In this document: in pieces, positions 16,756-27,219 of the stretch
How positions within the stretch are numbered: position 1 is the first letter of the stretch
Layout of the letters: every line of letters begins with the position of its first letter
Assembly (NCBI RefSeq): GCF_000307105.1
Contig: NC_018645.1
Coordinates: 4,040,001 to 4,104,000, forward strand
DNA from: Desulfobacula toluolica Tol2
GTDB lineage: Bacteria > Desulfobacterota > Desulfobacteria > Desulfobacterales > Desulfobacteraceae
DNA length: 64,000 nt
Direction: 5' to 3'
Translations under genes and position numbers: made by a program
The notes under the pieces: generated by a model
What the model was told of the DNA's origin: nothing
Databases searched by the model: none
The model's input: only the letters and a program-made list of their open reading frames with translations

Positions 16756-18075
16756 TCAGGATCTGCCTTTTATTCTCTTGGCACCGGATCTTCCCAGAAA
16801 TCCGTCATAATTACCTGTAATCAAATGGGACTCTATCTGGGAAATGGTATCAATTGACACCCCCACAACAATCAAAAGGGCCGTACCCCCAAAATAAAAC
16901 GGAATATTAAACTTGCTCATTAAAAAGGTTGGCAGAACGCACACGGCAGACACATAAATTGCTCCACCTACAGTAATGCGGGTCAACACTTTATCAATGT
17001 ATTCGGATGTTCTTTTCCCCGGCCTGATACCCGGAATATAACCACCATTTTTTTTCATATTTTCAGCAACATCTTCAGGATTAAACTGTACAGCGGTGTA
17101 AAAAAAACAAAAGAAAATAATAAATCCTATATAAAGAAGATAGTACCAAATTGTTCCAGGGCTGAACATTGCCGCTACGGTTTTCATAATCGGCAAATTG
17201 ATAAATTGTGCCAAAGTCGTAGGAAACATAATAATGGAAGAAGCAAAAATAGGCGGGATTACACCGGCTGTATTTATTTTAAGCGGAAGATGAGAAGTTT
17301 GTCCTCCATACATTTTCCGCCCCACAACACGTTTTGCATAATGCACGGGTATGCGCCGCTGCGCCTGTTCCATATATATAATTGCAGCAATAACAATCAC
17401 CATGAGAACAATAAGAATAATTATCGCAAAAATCCCCATTTCACCAGTTGTCATAAGTCGTATTGTATTACCCATCGCTATCGGCATCCTTGCAACAATA
17501 CCTGCAAAAATAATCAGGGAAATTCCATTTCCTATTCCTCTTTCGGTAATCTGCTCTCCCAACCACATGATAAATGAAGTCCCGGCTGTCAGTGTTATAA
17601 TGGTAACAAGCCTGAATCCCCATCCCGGGTATGGAACAATTGCAATACCTGCAGGTGAGGTCATGGATTCAAGACCAACACTGATGCCCAAGCCCTGGAT
17701 AATACTCAGAACCACTGTTCCATATCTTGTATACTGAGTTTTCTTTTTTCGGCCCGCATCGCCCTCTTTTTTAAGTTGTTCAAGGTGTGGTACAACAACT
17801 GTCATCAGCTCTAAAATAATCGAAGCACTGATATAAGGCATAATCCCTAATGCAAATATGGAAAGCCTTTCCAATGCACCCCCTGAAAACATATTAAACA
17901 TGGAAAACAAGGTGCCCTCGGCAGAAGCAAAGAAAGAAGCCAGTGCAGCTCCGTTAACCCCGGGTGTTGGGACATGGATACCGATACGGTAAACAAAAAG
18001 CAATGCGAGTGTAATAAAAATCTTTCTTTTAAGCTCAGGAAGTTTAAAAAGATTCTGGTAACTATTCTCGATCAT
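16756..18075 (-). CDS. secY: Protein translocase subunit SecY
   Basis: The main channel subunit of the Sec translocon, 439 residues, with about ten hydrophobic membrane segments. The opening LFKLPELKRKIFITLALLF, the plug region (GVNGAALASFF), RIPVHYAKRVVGRKMYGGQ in the cytoplasmic loop, and GGYIPGIRPGKRTSEYI are conserved. It follows rplO as usual; its partner secE is at 40992-41360. Confidence 0.97.
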   Translation of the reverse strand: MIENSYQNLFKLPELKRKIFITLALLFVYRIGIHVPTPGVNGAALASFFASAEGTLFSMFNMFSGGALERLSIFALGIMPYISASIILELMTVVVPHLEQLKKEGDAGRKKKTQYTRYGTVVLSIIQGLGISVGLESMTSPAGIAIVPYPGWGFRLVTIITLTAGTSFIMWLGEQITERGIGNGISLIIFAGIVARMPIAMGNTIRLMTTGEMGIFAIIILIVLMVIVIAAIIYMEQAQRRIPVHYAKRVVGRKMYGGQTSHLPLKINTAGVIPPIFASSIIMFPTTLAQFINLPIMKTVAAMFSPGTIWYYLLYIGFIIFFCFFYTAVQFNPEDVAENMKKNGGYIPGIRPGKRTSEYIDKVLTRITVGGAIYVSAVCVLPTFLMSKFNIPFYFGGTALLIVVGVSIDTISQIESHLITGNYDGFLGRSGAKRIKGRS

Positions 18076-18106
18076 TTATTGGTTCCTTACATCACTTCTG
18101 ATAAGG

Positions 18107-18541
18107 TTATTCTATTGTTCCACCGACAGATTCAATTTTTTCTTTGGCAGTTTTGGAAACCAGAATATTTTTCAAGAAAAATTTCTTTGTTGTTTCACCA
18201 TTACCAAGAAGTTTAACACCGTCAACACGACCTTTTACCATTCCGGCTTCTCTGAGGGCATCCATATCAATAATTGCACCGTCCTCAAATCTATCCAAAT
18301 CTGTTACATTTAAGACTGCATTGTTTGTTTTAAATATATTGAAGAATCCCCTTTTGGGAAGTCTTCTGTAAATCGGCATCTGGCCGCCTTCAAATCCCGG
18401 CCTGACACTGCCGCCGGATCTTGCTTTAAGGCCTTTATGGCCGCGGGTACTTGTTTTGCCCATTCCCGAACCAGGACCTCTTCCGACTTTTTTCCTGTTT
18501 TTTCTGGAACCTGGTGCAGGTGCTAAATCATGAAGTTGCAT
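18107..18541 (-). CDS. rplO: 50S ribosomal protein L15
   Basis: L15, 144 residues, a late-assembly large-subunit protein. MQLHDLAPAPGSRKNRKKVG and the Gly/Arg-rich GRGPGSGMGKTSTRGHKG are diagnostic. It starts one base after the rpmD stop and is followed by secY. Confidence 0.97.
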   Translation of the reverse strand: MQLHDLAPAPGSRKNRKKVGRGPGSGMGKTSTRGHKGLKARSGGSVRPGFEGGQMPIYRRLPKRGFFNIFKTNNAVLNVTDLDRFEDGAIIDMDALREAGMVKGRVDGVKLLGNGETTKKFFLKNILVSKTAKEKIESVGGTIE

Positions 18542-18542
18542 A

Positions 18543-18725
18543 TTACACCTCCTCTACTTTCACAAGGTGAGACACTTTTTTAACCTGTCCCAGGATAACC
18601 GGATCAGCATTATGTTCAACCGTATAATTCATTTTTTTTATACCCAGAGAACGAATAATCCGACCGTGTTTTGCCGGTCTTCCTATTGTGCTTCTGATTT
18701 GCGTAATTCTAATTTTACCAGCCAT
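18543..18725 (-). CDS. rpmD: 50S ribosomal protein L30
   Basis: L30, 60 residues, with IRITQIRSTIGRPAKHGRII and LGIKKMNYTVEHNADP. Short bacterial form. It lies between rpsE and rplO in the spc-operon order. Confidence 0.96.
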   Translation of the reverse strand: MAGKIRITQIRSTIGRPAKHGRIIRSLGIKKMNYTVEHNADPVILGQVKKVSHLVKVEEV

Positions 18726-18739
18726 TTTTCACAACCTCA

Positions 18740-19234
18740 TTATATATCTTCAGGTCTAAGTCCACGACGCTTTGCGACTTCTTGCTTTGTACATAAAGAT
18801 TGAAGCCCTGCCATTGTAGCTCTAACAATATTCTGGGTGTTATGTGTTCCGATACATTTTGTCAGGATATCGGTTACACCGACGGCCTCAAGGACGGCAC
18901 GAATTCCACCGCCAGCAATCAAACCTGTACCAGGAGAAGCCGGTTTAAGCAATACTCGGCCTGCACCTGCTTTACCAATAACTTCAAAAGGAACAGTACC
19001 GTCAAGTAATGAAATTTTGACCATATTTCTTTTTGCTTTTTCCAGGCCTTTTTTGATAGCTTCCGGTACTTCCGTTGCTTTTCCCAGACCATACCCGACA
19101 CTGCCTTCTCCGTCACCAACCACAACAAGTGCGCTGAAGCTGAAATTTCTACCACCTTTTACAACTTTTGCAACACGATTGATTCTGACGACTTTATCTA
19201 TTAATCCACTATCTTCCATCTGCTGTCTTGCCAA
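18740..19234 (-). CDS. rpsE: 30S ribosomal protein S5
   Basis: S5, 164 residues. The double-stranded RNA-binding-like domain begins with [19 protein letters not shown], and the ribosomal S5 fold with [18 protein letters not shown] follows. The loop [12 protein letters not shown] is the region linked to spectinomycin response and fidelity in other bacteria. Confidence 0.97.
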   Translation of the reverse strand: MARQQMEDSGLIDKVVRINRVAKVVKGGRNFSFSALVVVGDGEGSVGYGLGKATEVPEAIKKGLEKAKRNMVKISLLDGTVPFEVIGKAGAGRVLLKPASPGTGLIAGGGIRAVLEAVGVTDILTKCIGTHNTQNIVRATMAGLQSLCTKQEVAKRRGLRPEDI

Positions 19235-19250
19235 GGGTATTCCTCCTTAA

Positions 19251-19619
19251 TTAGAAAATCAATCCGGCTTCGCGAGCTCCGTCTGAAAGCGCTTTGATGC
19301 GGCCATGATATAAAAATCCATTTCTATCCAGAACTACTTTTGTAATTCCTTTATCAAGAGCTCTCTTGCCGATAAGGATTCCGATTGCCTTTGCAATCTC
19401 AGCCTTTTTACCCTCTGCCTTATTTTCATTAAATTCTTTATCAAGTGTAGATGCAGATACAAGTGTAATCCGATCAGTATCATCAATGATCTGAGCATAA
19501 ATATGTTTTGAACTTCTGAATACACTCAATCTTGGTCGATCCTGGTTACCAAGAATATTTTTCCTGATTCTTTTTTTTCTTTTAAGCCTTGATATAAGCC
19601 TTGGTGATGTATTTCCCAT
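19251..19619 (-). CDS. rplR: 50S ribosomal protein L18
   Basis: L18, 122 residues, binds 5S rRNA together with L5. [18 protein letters not shown] and the closing [17 protein letters not shown] are standard. It lies between rplF and rpsE. Confidence 0.97.
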   Translation of the reverse strand: MGNTSPRLISRLKRKKRIRKNILGNQDRPRLSVFRSSKHIYAQIIDDTDRITLVSASTLDKEFNENKAEGKKAEIAKAIGILIGKRALDKGITKVVLDRNGFLYHGRIKALSDGAREAGLIF

Positions 19620-19639
19620 AATCTTTATACTCCCGCCTT

Positions 19640-20182
19640 TTAATCTTTACCAGCAGTCTTACCGGCTTTTCTAATGATTCTTTCGTCCGAATACATTATG
19701 CCTTTACCTTTGTAAGGCTCAGGAGGTCTAAGATCTCTTATATTTGCCGCCACCTGGCCAAGAAGCTCCTTATCTATACCTGTCAAAATAATTTGCGTAT
19801 TCTTTTCAACAGTCGCCTGGATTCCATCAGGAATTTTAAAATCGACCGGATTGGAATAGCCTACATTGAGTATAAGACTGTTGCCTTTTGTTTCTGCACG
19901 ATAACCAATACCGGAAAGGAGAAGTTGCTTTTCATAACCGGCAGTAACACCGGTTACCATATTGGATATAAGGGACCTGAACAACCCTTGCAAAGCCACT
20001 TTTTTCTTATCACTTGTATCTGTAGTTACCATTACAAAACCATCATTCATTTCAAGTTCAATGGCCGGATGCAATTGTCGCTCAAGATTACCTTTGGGTC
20101 CTTTAACAGAAATCATATCACCCTTCAGGGCGAACTGGACCTTATCTGGAAGCTGAACCGGCTGTTTTCCTATTCTAGACAT
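19640..20182 (-). CDS. rplF: 50S ribosomal protein L6
   Basis: L6, 180 residues, near the factor-binding centre of the large subunit. I place the start at ATG 20182 ([17 protein letters not shown]), with an AGGAGT eight bases upstream; a longer frame overlaps the end of rpsH and does not match the family. The end [17 protein letters not shown] is diagnostic. Confidence 0.96.
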   Translation of the reverse strand: MSRIGKQPVQLPDKVQFALKGDMISVKGPKGNLERQLHPAIELEMNDGFVMVTTDTSDKKKVALQGLFRSLISNMVTGVTAGYEKQLLLSGIGYRAETKGNSLILNVGYSNPVDFKIPDGIQATVEKNTQIILTGIDKELLGQVAANIRDLRPPEPYKGKGIMYSDERIIRKAGKTAGKD

Positions 20183-20198
20183 ATATATTACTCCTGTA

Positions 20199-20597
20199 CT
20201 ACCATACGTTACAAAGAATTTCACCGCCGACGTTCGCTTCAATGGCCTGCTTATCCGTCATCAACCCTTTTGAGGTTGAAACAATTGATATGCCCAGCCC
20301 ATTTAAAACCGGCTTAATTTGTTTTGATTTACTGTAAACCCTGCAGGACGGTTTACTCACTCTTTTTATTCCAAAAATTGTGGGCTGTCCTTCAGACACA
20401 TATTTTAAATAAACACGAAGAACTCCTTGCGTTTCATTTTCAAGGAATTTAAAATCCTTTATATATCCTTGTTCTTTCAGCACCCGCACCATTTTCAATT
20501 TAATTTTTGATCCGGGGATATCCACTTTAGCAAACCCTGCTTTACCACCATTTCTTATGATTGTCAGCATGTCTGCAATTGGATCACTAGTTGCCAT
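20199..20597 (-). CDS. rpsH: 30S ribosomal protein S8
   Basis: S8, 132 residues, binds the central domain of 16S rRNA and in other bacteria represses the spc operon. MATSDPIADMLTIIRNGGKA and the ending STSKGLMTDKQAIEANVGGE are typical. rplF begins 16 bases downstream. Confidence 0.97.
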   Translation of the reverse strand: MATSDPIADMLTIIRNGGKAGFAKVDIPGSKIKLKMVRVLKEQGYIKDFKFLENETQGVLRVYLKYVSEGQPTIFGIKRVSKPSCRVYSKSKQIKPVLNGLGISIVSTSKGLMTDKQAIEANVGGEILCNVW

Positions 20598-20651
20598 TTG
20601 AAATCTCCTTAAAATCCGCTGATATAATTTTTTTGTGTTAAAATTTGCTGG

Positions 20652-20837
20652 TTACCAACTTGATTTGGTAACTCCGGGAAGTTTACCTTCTGACGCAAGT
20701 CCCCTGAAACAAATTCTGCAAATACCAGCTTTTCTAATAAACCCTCTTGGTCTACCGCATAAGGGGCATCTGTTGTATGAACGTACTGAAAACTTTGGTT
20801 TTCTCTGCGCCTTTACGATTAAAGCTTTTTTAGCCAA
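20652..20837 (-). CDS. rpsN: 30S ribosomal protein S14, type Z
   Basis: S14 of the short zinc-binding type, 61 residues. The start is TTG at 20837, directly preceded by a strong GGAGGAAAGC; this gives the exact family length ([14 protein letters not shown]) and no overlap with rplE, whereas a longer ATG frame would overlap rplE. Zinc ligands are in CPLCGRP and CRICF. TTG as the start of a highly expressed gene is uncommon. Confidence 0.94.
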   Translation of the reverse strand: MAKKALIVKAQRKPKFSVRSYNRCPLCGRPRGFIRKAGICRICFRGLASEGKLPGVTKSSW

Positions 20838-20856
20838 GCTTTCCTCCTTAAGATCC

Positions 20857-21396
20857 TTAGTTTTTGAAAGGCATCCCAAAAAATTTCAGGAGCGCCTTGC
20901 CTTCCTCATCGGTTTTAGCTGTCGTCACAACTGTAATATTAAGACCCTTGATACTGTCGGTCTTATCATAGTCAATTTCAGGGAATATAATATGCTCGGT
21001 AATACCAAGAGTATAATTACCCCTGCCATCAAAAGCCTTTCCGGATATCCCTCTAAAGTCCCTGACACGTGGTAAAGCGATATTTACAAGCCGATCAAAA
21101 AAATCGTACATTTTTTGACGGCGCAGGGTAACCTTGCACCCAATAGGCAAATCAGCACGAAGCTTAAAATTTGCAATCGGTTTTTTTGCTCTTGTAATTA
21201 CCGGTTTCTGACCGGCGATCAACGCCAGTTCGGCGGCTGCAGGATCAACGATCTTTGGATTTCTGACCGCTTCGCCAAGCCCCATGTTTAAAACGATTTT
21301 TTCCAGCTTAGGTACCTGTAATTCATTTTTATAATTAAAAGTTTCCTTGAGCTTGGGCACAACCTCGTTATGATACTTTTCCTTAAGAGTTGCCAT
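20857..21396 (-). CDS. rplE: 50S ribosomal protein L5
   Basis: L5, 179 residues, 5S rRNA binder in the central protuberance. [18 protein letters not shown] and [20 protein letters not shown] are signatures; the closing [12 protein letters not shown] is normal. It is 19 bases ahead of the TTG start of rpsN. Confidence 0.97.
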   Translation of the reverse strand: MATLKEKYHNEVVPKLKETFNYKNELQVPKLEKIVLNMGLGEAVRNPKIVDPAAAELALIAGQKPVITRAKKPIANFKLRADLPIGCKVTLRRQKMYDFFDRLVNIALPRVRDFRGISGKAFDGRGNYTLGITEHIIFPEIDYDKTDSIKGLNITVVTTAKTDEEGKALLKFFGMPFKN

Positions 21397-21417
21397 CTAT
21401 TCTCTCCGCCTTTGGTC

Positions 21418-21747
21418 TTATGAATCTATCTGCTGACTGCATTTCTTGCAGATTCTGACCCGTTTTCCATCTTCCAATAATTTCATTCCAATTCTTGTCG
21501 GCTTTACACATGAGTTGCACATAATCATGAGATTGGAAATATGAATCGGCATGGTTTTTTCAACAATACCACCTTGTGGATTTGCCTGCGTTGGCCTTTG
21601 ATGAACCTTAACGACATTAATATTTTCAACAACGACCCGATTTGTCTTTTTAACGACCTTCAGTACTTTACCGATCTTTCCCTTATCTTTACCGGTCAGC
21701 ACTTTAACCTTATCATCTTTTTTCAGTCTAATTTTTATTGCTTCCAT
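21418..21747 (-). CDS. rplX: 50S ribosomal protein L24
   Basis: L24, 109 residues, an assembly initiator. The KOW motif is at the start ([20 protein letters not shown]). The C-terminal part carries two CxxC pairs ([12 protein letters not shown] and RICKKCSQQ), suggesting a bound zinc; this is a common but not universal form of L24. Confidence 0.96.
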   Translation of the reverse strand: MEAIKIRLKKDDKVKVLTGKDKGKIGKVLKVVKKTNRVVVENINVVKVHQRPTQANPQGGIVEKTMPIHISNLMIMCNSCVKPTRIGMKLLEDGKRVRICKKCSQQIDS

Positions 21748-21774
21748 AAGATTTTTTCTCCAATAACCTGATTG

Positions 21775-22143
21775 TTAAAGCACATCAGGAGCCAGAGAGA
21801 CGATTTTCATAAATCTTTTTGCCCTTAACTCTCTTGCCACCGGACCAAAAATACGTGTACCAACCGGTTCGTTTGATTTAGATAAAATTACAGCTGAATT
21901 ATCATCAAATCTGATCATTGAGCCATCAGGCCGGGATATTTCTTTTTTGGTTCTGACAATAACGGCCTGAACAATATCCCCTTTGCTGACTTTTGCATTG
22001 GGTATTGCTTCTTTAACAGAGCAGGTGATAATATCGCCAATGCTGGCATATCGTCTTTTGGATCCGCCAAGTACCTTTATGCAGTACAGTTCCTTTGCAC
22101 CGGAGTTGTCTGCTACAGTTAATCTAGTTTCACTCTGAATCAT
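21775..22143 (-). CDS. rplN: 50S ribosomal protein L14
   Basis: L14, 122 residues, at the subunit interface. [19 protein letters not shown] and the ending [13 protein letters not shown] match the family. It lies between rpsQ and rplX. Confidence 0.97.
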   Translation of the reverse strand: MIQSETRLTVADNSGAKELYCIKVLGGSKRRYASIGDIITCSVKEAIPNAKVSKGDIVQAVIVRTKKEISRPDGSMIRFDDNSAVILSKSNEPVGTRIFGPVARELRAKRFMKIVSLAPDVL

Positions 22144-22159
22144 TTCTCAACTCCCTTAA

Positions 22160-22420
22160 TCAAACAGCTCTTTTAACGACTTCACTTATCCTGAAACGTT
22201 TCAGCTTGCTCAAAGGCCTGGTTTCGATGATTTTAACCGTATCACCGATTCTGCATTCATTTGTCTCATCATGAGCATGGTATTTTTTATATCGTTTCAT
22301 ATATTTTTTATAAATCTTGTGTTGAACAAATCTTTCGACCTGAACAACCACTGATTTATCCATTTTATCCGATACAATAAGACCAATCAGCTCTCTTTTA
22401 TTTTTTTGAATATTTTCCAT
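22160..22420 (-). CDS. rpsQ: 30S ribosomal protein S17
   Basis: S17, 86 residues, an OB-fold 16S rRNA binder. [20 protein letters not shown] and [20 protein letters not shown] are diagnostic. It follows rpmC by 17 bases. Confidence 0.97.
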   Translation of the reverse strand: MENIQKNKRELIGLIVSDKMDKSVVVQVERFVQHKIYKKYMKRYKKYHAHDETNECRIGDTVKIIETRPLSKLKRFRISEVVKRAV

Positions 22421-22437
22421 AGTAATATCTTCGCAAA

Positions 22438-22635
22438 TTAGCTAATGTTTACATTCATTTCATTGGATATCGTGTAAAGCCTTGCAATATCCTTTTTGAC
22501 ATTGGAAAGTGTTGCTGTATTCTCAAGCTGCCCGACATCATTCTGAAAGCGAAGATTAAAAAGCTCTTTTTTTAATTCACCAAGCTTTTCTTTAATCTGA
22601 TCTGCTCCCATCTCTCTGATTTCACTAACTTTCAT
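22438..22635 (-). CDS. rpmC: 50S ribosomal protein L29
   Basis: L29, 65 residues, a small helical protein at the tunnel exit. The start ATG 22635 ([18 protein letters not shown]) has GGAGTAAATAAA directly upstream; a longer frame reaches into rplP and is not supported. [11 protein letters not shown] is the family core. Confidence 0.95.
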   Translation of the reverse strand: MKVSEIREMGADQIKEKLGELKKELFNLRFQNDVGQLENTATLSNVKKDIARLYTISNEMNVNIS

Positions 22636-22636
22636 T

Positions 22637-23047
22637 TTATTTACTCCTTTCCACAAAACGAGTTTTCACGGAAAGTTTTCTGGCAGCGAGCTTCATGGCT
22701 TCTTTGGCAACTTCTCTTGGTATACCTTCCATTTCATAAAGAATTTTGCCGGGTTTCACCCTGGCTACCCAGGCATCCGTAGCACCTTTACCTTTACCCA
22801 TCCTGACTTCTGCCGGTTTTTTTGTAACCGGATGATCAGGAAAAAATCGAATCCAGCTTTTTCCTGCTCTTTTAGCGTGACGGGTCAATGCAACCCTGGC
22901 TGCTTCAATCTGTCTTGCATTAACATAACCGCATTCAATTGCCTGTAGACCGAAGTCACCAAAGCTTAAGGTATTTCCCCTGTCTGGTGAACCCTTTGTC
23001 CTGCCGCGAAACTGTTTACGGAATTTTACATTTTTTGGACTAAGCAT
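22637..23047 (-). CDS. rplP: 50S ribosomal protein L16
   Basis: L16, 136 residues, close to the A-site tRNA elbow. [19 protein letters not shown] and the region [16 protein letters not shown] are typical. It ends one base before the rpmC start. Confidence 0.97.
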   Translation of the reverse strand: MLSPKNVKFRKQFRGRTKGSPDRGNTLSFGDFGLQAIECGYVNARQIEAARVALTRHAKRAGKSWIRFFPDHPVTKKPAEVRMGKGKGATDAWVARVKPGKILYEMEGIPREVAKEAMKLAARKLSVKTRFVERSK

Positions 23048-23069
23048 TTTTTATTTCTCCTAATCACCT

Positions 23070-23720
23070 CTATTTAACCAACGCTTGTTCACCGGGACTT
23101 AATACTTCGCCTTTAAATACAAAAGTTTTAATTCCAATGGCTCCGTATGTGGTTCTTGCTTCGGTAAAACCGTAATCAACATCAGCCCTTAAGGTGTGAA
23201 GAGGAATACGGCCTTCTTTGTACCATTCCGTCCGAGCCATTTCAGCACCACCAAGACGACCGGCACAAATAATTTTTATTCCTTTTGCACCAAACCGCAT
23301 GGCCGAAGACACACTTCGTTTCATGGCTCTTCGAAATGCAATTCTTCTCTCAAGTTGAAGTGCAATATTCTCCGCTACCAACTGAGCATCAATTTCAGGG
23401 CGCCGGACTTCTTTGATATCAATCAACACCGCAGGTTCAAGCATTTTCTCAAGTTCCTGCTTAAGAAGGGCAATCTCCGACCCTTTCTTGCCGATTATTA
23501 TACCTGGTCTTGCCGCAAAAACCCTGAGTCGAATCTGTTTGGAAAAACGTTCGATTTCTATTTTTGAAATACCTGCATGAAAGAGTTTCTTTTTTAAAAA
23601 TTTTCTGACTTTAAAATCTTCTTCAACAAAAGAGGCATAATCTTTGTCTGCATACCATCTGGAATCCCAAGTCCTGATAATGCCTAACCTTAAACTGGTA
23701 GGATGTACTTTCTGGCCCAA
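23070..23720 (-). CDS. rpsC: 30S ribosomal protein S3
   Basis: S3, 216 residues, part of the mRNA entry site. [14 protein letters not shown] opens the protein, the KH domain has [13 protein letters not shown], and the C-terminal domain has [18 protein letters not shown]. Placed between rplV and rplP. Confidence 0.97.
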   Translation of the reverse strand: MGQKVHPTSLRLGIIRTWDSRWYADKDYASFVEEDFKVRKFLKKKLFHAGISKIEIERFSKQIRLRVFAARPGIIIGKKGSEIALLKQELEKMLEPAVLIDIKEVRRPEIDAQLVAENIALQLERRIAFRRAMKRSVSSAMRFGAKGIKIICAGRLGGAEMARTEWYKEGRIPLHTLRADVDYGFTEARTTYGAIGIKTFVFKGEVLSPGEQALVK

Positions 23721-23732
23721 GCTTATTTCCTC

Positions 23733-24071
23733 CTATTTGTCAGTTTCTTCAACAATAACTGTTAAATGACTGCTTCGTTTCAAAATTCTGGCTGCTCTAC
23801 CCCTGGCTCTCGGCCTGAACCGTTTCATGGTCGGCCCGTGATCAACAAAAATATTCTTGACAACCAGTTTATCCACATCCAGTTCATTGTTATGCTCGGC
23901 ATTTGCAACAGCTGATTGCAAGGTTTTATAAATAATACCTGCAGCTTTGAGCGGCATGAATTTTAACAATGTCAGCGCTTGTCCGGCATTTTTACCTTTT
24001 ACTTCAGCAATGGGCAACCTAAGCTTAAATGGTGAAATTCTTGTATGTCTTGTAGTTGCTTTAACTTCCAT
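23733..24071 (-). CDS. rplV: 50S ribosomal protein L22
   Basis: L22, 112 residues, with the long beta hairpin that lines the exit tunnel. [20 protein letters not shown] and [17 protein letters not shown] belong to the hairpin and its base. Start ATG 24071. Confidence 0.97.
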   Translation of the reverse strand: MEVKATTRHTRISPFKLRLPIAEVKGKNAGQALTLLKFMPLKAAGIIYKTLQSAVANAEHNNELDVDKLVVKNIFVDHGPTMKRFRPRARGRAARILKRSSHLTVIVEETDK

Positions 24072-24098
24072 ATCAATATCCTTTAATCAAACAAGAGC

Positions 24099-24374
24099 TT
24101 ATCTCTTGGATTTTTTATCTCCTGCATGCCCCCAGAAAGTTCTTGTAGGTGAAAATTCACCAAGCTTATGTCCGACCATATTTTCAGAAACAAAAACCGG
24201 TATGAATTTTTTACCGTTATGCACAGCAAATGTGACACCGACCATTTCAGGGAATATAGTGGATCTGCGTGACCAGGTCTTGATAACTTTGTTACGTGTG
24301 GATTTACTTGCTTCCAGCACTTTTTTTAAAAGCTGAGGTGCAATGTAGGGACCTTTTTTTAATGATCTTGGCAT
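24099..24374 (-). CDS. rpsS: 30S ribosomal protein S19
   Basis: S19, 91 residues, in the head of the small subunit. [33 protein letters not shown] and [19 protein letters not shown] are diagnostic. It lies between rplB and rplV. Confidence 0.97.
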   Translation of the reverse strand: MPRSLKKGPYIAPQLLKKVLEASKSTRNKVIKTWSRRSTIFPEMVGVTFAVHNGKKFIPVFVSENMVGHKLGEFSPTRTFWGHAGDKKSKR

Positions 24375-24388
24375 AATTTACCACCTAT

Positions 24389-25222
24389 TTATTTTCTCTT
24401 AGCTCTTCTTTTAACAATGTACTGATCTGTTCTTGCACTCTTCCTGGTTCGCTTACCTTTTGTTGGAATACCCCAAGGCGTACAGGGCTGTCTACCACCG
24501 GAGGATCTTCCTTCACCACCGCCCATGGGATGATCAACCGGGTTCATGGCAACTCCTCGAACAGACGGTCTTCTTCCCATCCATCTGCTTCGACCGGCTT
24601 TACCGATCTTAACATCACCATGCTTTTCATTACCCACTCTGCCAATCGTAGCCTTGCATTTCAGGTGAACCATTCTTACTTCACCAGAGGGAAGAAGAAC
24701 CTGCGCATAACTGCCTTCTTTTGCCATAAGCCGTGCATATGCACCTGCGCTTCTGACAATCTGTCCACCTTTATTTTGTTTCAATTCGATATTATGTATT
24801 CTTGTACCCGTTGGAATATCCTCAAGCGGCATGCAATTACCAGGTTTTATATCAGCGCCGGATCCTGTTTCAAGAATATCGCCGACCGCCACATCCAGAG
24901 GAGCCAGGATATACCTTTTTTCACCATCTGCATAAACCAGAAGAGCAATTCTTGCACTCCTGTTCGGATCATATTCAATGGCAGATACCTTTGCAGGGAT
25001 ACCATCTTTATCTCTTTTAAAATCAATGATACGATATTTCTTTTTTGCTCCGCCACCTCTGTGCTTAGCCGTAATTCTTCCGTAAGAATTTCGGCCGGCA
25101 CGTTTGTTTATGTTCTTTGTCAGTCGTCTTTCAGGCTTGGTTTTGGTAATTTCTTCAAAAGAAAGGTATTCCTGAGAGCGTCGTCCTGGAGATGTCGGTT
25201 TTGTCTTTATTATTGTTGACAT
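24389..25222 (-). CDS. rplB: 50S ribosomal protein L2
   Basis: L2, 277 residues, essential for subunit association and peptidyl transferase structure. [20 protein letters not shown] near the N-terminus and the C-terminal [20 protein letters not shown] with the conserved histidine identify it. The tail is basic. Confidence 0.97.
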   Translation of the reverse strand: MSTIIKTKPTSPGRRSQEYLSFEEITKTKPERRLTKNINKRAGRNSYGRITAKHRGGGAKKKYRIIDFKRDKDGIPAKVSAIEYDPNRSARIALLVYADGEKRYILAPLDVAVGDILETGSGADIKPGNCMPLEDIPTGTRIHNIELKQNKGGQIVRSAGAYARLMAKEGSYAQVLLPSGEVRMVHLKCKATIGRVGNEKHGDVKIGKAGRSRWMGRRPSVRGVAMNPVDHPMGGGEGRSSGGRQPCTPWGIPTKGKRTRKSARTDQYIVKRRAKRK

Positions 25223-25234
25223 ATATATACCTCT

Positions 25235-25522
25235 TTAAACACCTTCAAAAAAATCAATTCGTTGTCCTGGCATCAGTGTAACTATGGCTTTTTTCCAGTC
25301 TTTTCGTTTGCCGATAATTTTACCGCGCTGTTTAACTTTTCCTTTTACCTTGATAGTTCTGACCTGCTTAACCTTGGTGTTAAAACTTTTCTCGACAGCG
25401 TCTTTGATTTGTACCCGGTTGGCTCTTTTATCAACTTTAAGCGTCACCTGGTTGTTTAATTCTTTTTGAAGGGTTGTTTTTTCAGTTACTACAGGGCCTC
25501 TGACAATTTCATAGTGTTCCAT
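25235..25522 (-). CDS. rplW: 50S ribosomal protein L23
   Basis: L23, 95 residues, the tunnel-exit docking site for trigger factor and [23 protein letters not shown] and [18 protein letters not shown] are typical. Two bases separate it from the end of rplD. Confidence 0.96.
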   Translation of the reverse strand: MEHYEIVRGPVVTEKTTLQKELNNQVTLKVDKRANRVQIKDAVEKSFNTKVKQVRTIKVKGKVKQRGKIIGKRKDWKKAIVTLMPGQRIDFFEGV

Positions 25523-25524
25523 AA

Positions 25525-26145
25525 TCAGCTCAACCTCCCCTCGATATTTTTAATTGATGACTCTACCAAAAGAAGATTCTTAAACTTTAAAATATCATAT
25601 ACATTAAGACCCTCGGTCTTTATAACCTTGATATCCGGAATATTTCTAGCGGAAAGCAAAAGATTTGTATCCTCAGAATCAGACACAATCAACAAATTTG
25701 AAAGCGATAAGGTTTTGAGTACATTGGCCAGATCTTTGGTTTTAATAGTTTCAAGATTAAAATCATCAATCACAGTAATGGTATTTTCTTCCACCTTGGA
25801 ACTTAATGCCATTTTCAATGCCAGCTTTCTAACTTTTTTGGGCACTTTTATCGCAAAAGATCTTTGGGACGGCCCAAAAATAACACCACCACCTTTTCTT
25901 AAAGGGGATTTAATACTGCCGGCACGTGCATTACCGGTTCCTTTCTGTCTAAACAGCTTTCTTGTACTACCCTTTACCATACCCCTGGTCTTAGACGCAG
26001 CAGTCCCTTCCCGTTTTGCAACGAGCTGGGATCGCACGACCTGGTGAAGAACGCTTGTTTTAACGGAAGTCTTGAAAATCTCATCAGGAAGCTGAGTTTC
26101 AGACACCTTTTCACCTGCACTGTTTAATACATCTACAGTAGCCAT
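25525..26145 (-). CDS. rplD: 50S ribosomal protein L4
   Basis: L4, 206 residues, with the extended loop into the exit tunnel ([20 protein letters not shown]). In other bacteria it also regulates the S10 operon. I start it at ATG 26145 ([13 protein letters not shown]), which has AGGAAG five bases upstream; a start 12 bases earlier is less likely. Confidence 0.95.
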   Translation of the reverse strand: MATVDVLNSAGEKVSETQLPDEIFKTSVKTSVLHQVVRSQLVAKREGTAASKTRGMVKGSTRKLFRQKGTGNARAGSIKSPLRKGGGVIFGPSQRSFAIKVPKKVRKLALKMALSSKVEENTITVIDDFNLETIKTKDLANVLKTLSLSNLLIVSDSEDTNLLLSARNIPDIKVIKTEGLNVYDILKFKNLLLVESSIKNIEGRLS

Positions 26146-26246
26146 ATTCTTCCTCATAAATTTTGATCAGCTATGCATCACTGCGATAAACTTTGCAATA
26201 CCCATAGCCGCATTTTTGTCTTATACGTAACTGATTGTTTTTTTAA

Positions 26247-26870
26247 TTATTTATCAGTTTTTCGAACTTCCAATATTCCTGTTTTAAAACCCGGTACAGG
26301 GCCTTTTACCAACAGAAGGTTATCGTCATGCTTGATATCTACGATTGTAAGATTCTTTACAGTTTCTCGATTAACACCCATATGACCTGGAAGTTTCTTA
26401 CCCTTAAAAACTTTTCCCGGCCAGGCGCTGTTACCAATAGACCCTGGTTTTCTATGATTTCTGCTACCATGAGTTTCAGGCCCGCGTTGGAAACCGTGTC
26501 GTTTAATCGTTCCCTGAAAACCGCGTCCTTTTGAAATACCTGATATGTTCACCTTATCACCAACAGTAAATATATCAATTCCGATAGTAGCGCCTGCTTC
26601 AACGCTTTCAACATCATCGGTTCTAAACTCTTTTAAAACACGGAATCCTTTATCACTTGCTTTCTTCAAATGTCCGGCCATGGGCTTATTCAATTTCTCA
26701 ACCGGTTTTTCATCAAATCCAAGTTGAAGAGCATTGTATCCATCAGATTCTATTGTTTTAATCTGTGTAACAACACATGGTCCGACCTGCACAACGGTAA
26801 CAGGAACAAGCTTTCCGTCCGAGGAAAACACATTGGTCATTCCGATTTTTTTTCCAAGTAATGCGCTCAT
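26247..26870 (-). CDS. rplC: 50S ribosomal protein L3
   Basis: L3, 207 residues, an early assembly protein reaching the peptidyl transferase centre. [13 protein letters not shown] opens it; [20 protein letters not shown] and [20 protein letters not shown] are the conserved central loop. About 100 bases separate it from rplD. Confidence 0.97.
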   Translation of the reverse strand: MSALLGKKIGMTNVFSSDGKLVPVTVVQVGPCVVTQIKTIESDGYNALQLGFDEKPVEKLNKPMAGHLKKASDKGFRVLKEFRTDDVESVEAGATIGIDIFTVGDKVNISGISKGRGFQGTIKRHGFQRGPETHGSRNHRKPGSIGNSAWPGKVFKGKKLPGHMGVNRETVKNLTIVDIKHDDNLLLVKGPVPGFKTGILEVRKTDK

Positions 26871-26890
26871 AATTGGTTCCTGTTATTGAA

Positions 26891-27199
26891 CTATAATTTA
26901 ATTTCCACATCCACACCCGGTGAAAGATCAAGCTTCATTAACGCGTCAACTGTCTGTTGGGTGGGTTCCAGAATATCCATCATTCTTTTATGCGTTCTGA
27001 TCTCAAACTGTTCCCTTGATTTTTTGTTTACATGGGGAGAACGCAGTACGGTAAACTTGTTTATCCTGGTAGGAAGAGGTACCGGCCCTACGATTTTGGC
27101 TCCACTCTTCCTTGCAGTATCAACAATATCTACCGAAGACTGATCAAGAAGTTTATGATCATATGCCTTAAGCCTGATCCTAATTTTTGTTTTCAACAT
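26891..27199 (-). CDS. rpsJ: 30S ribosomal protein S10
   Basis: S10, 102 residues, also NusE in antitermination. [16 protein letters not shown] and the loop [20 protein letters not shown] are diagnostic. It follows tuf by 20 bases, so the S10 operon here appears continuous with the str operon. Confidence 0.97.
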   Translation of the reverse strand: MLKTKIRIRLKAYDHKLLDQSSVDIVDTARKSGAKIVGPVPLPTRINKFTVLRSPHVNKKSREQFEIRTHKRMMDILEPTQQTVDALMKLDLSPGVDVEIKL

Positions 27200-27219
27200 G
27201 ATAGATCGTTCGTCCTAAC

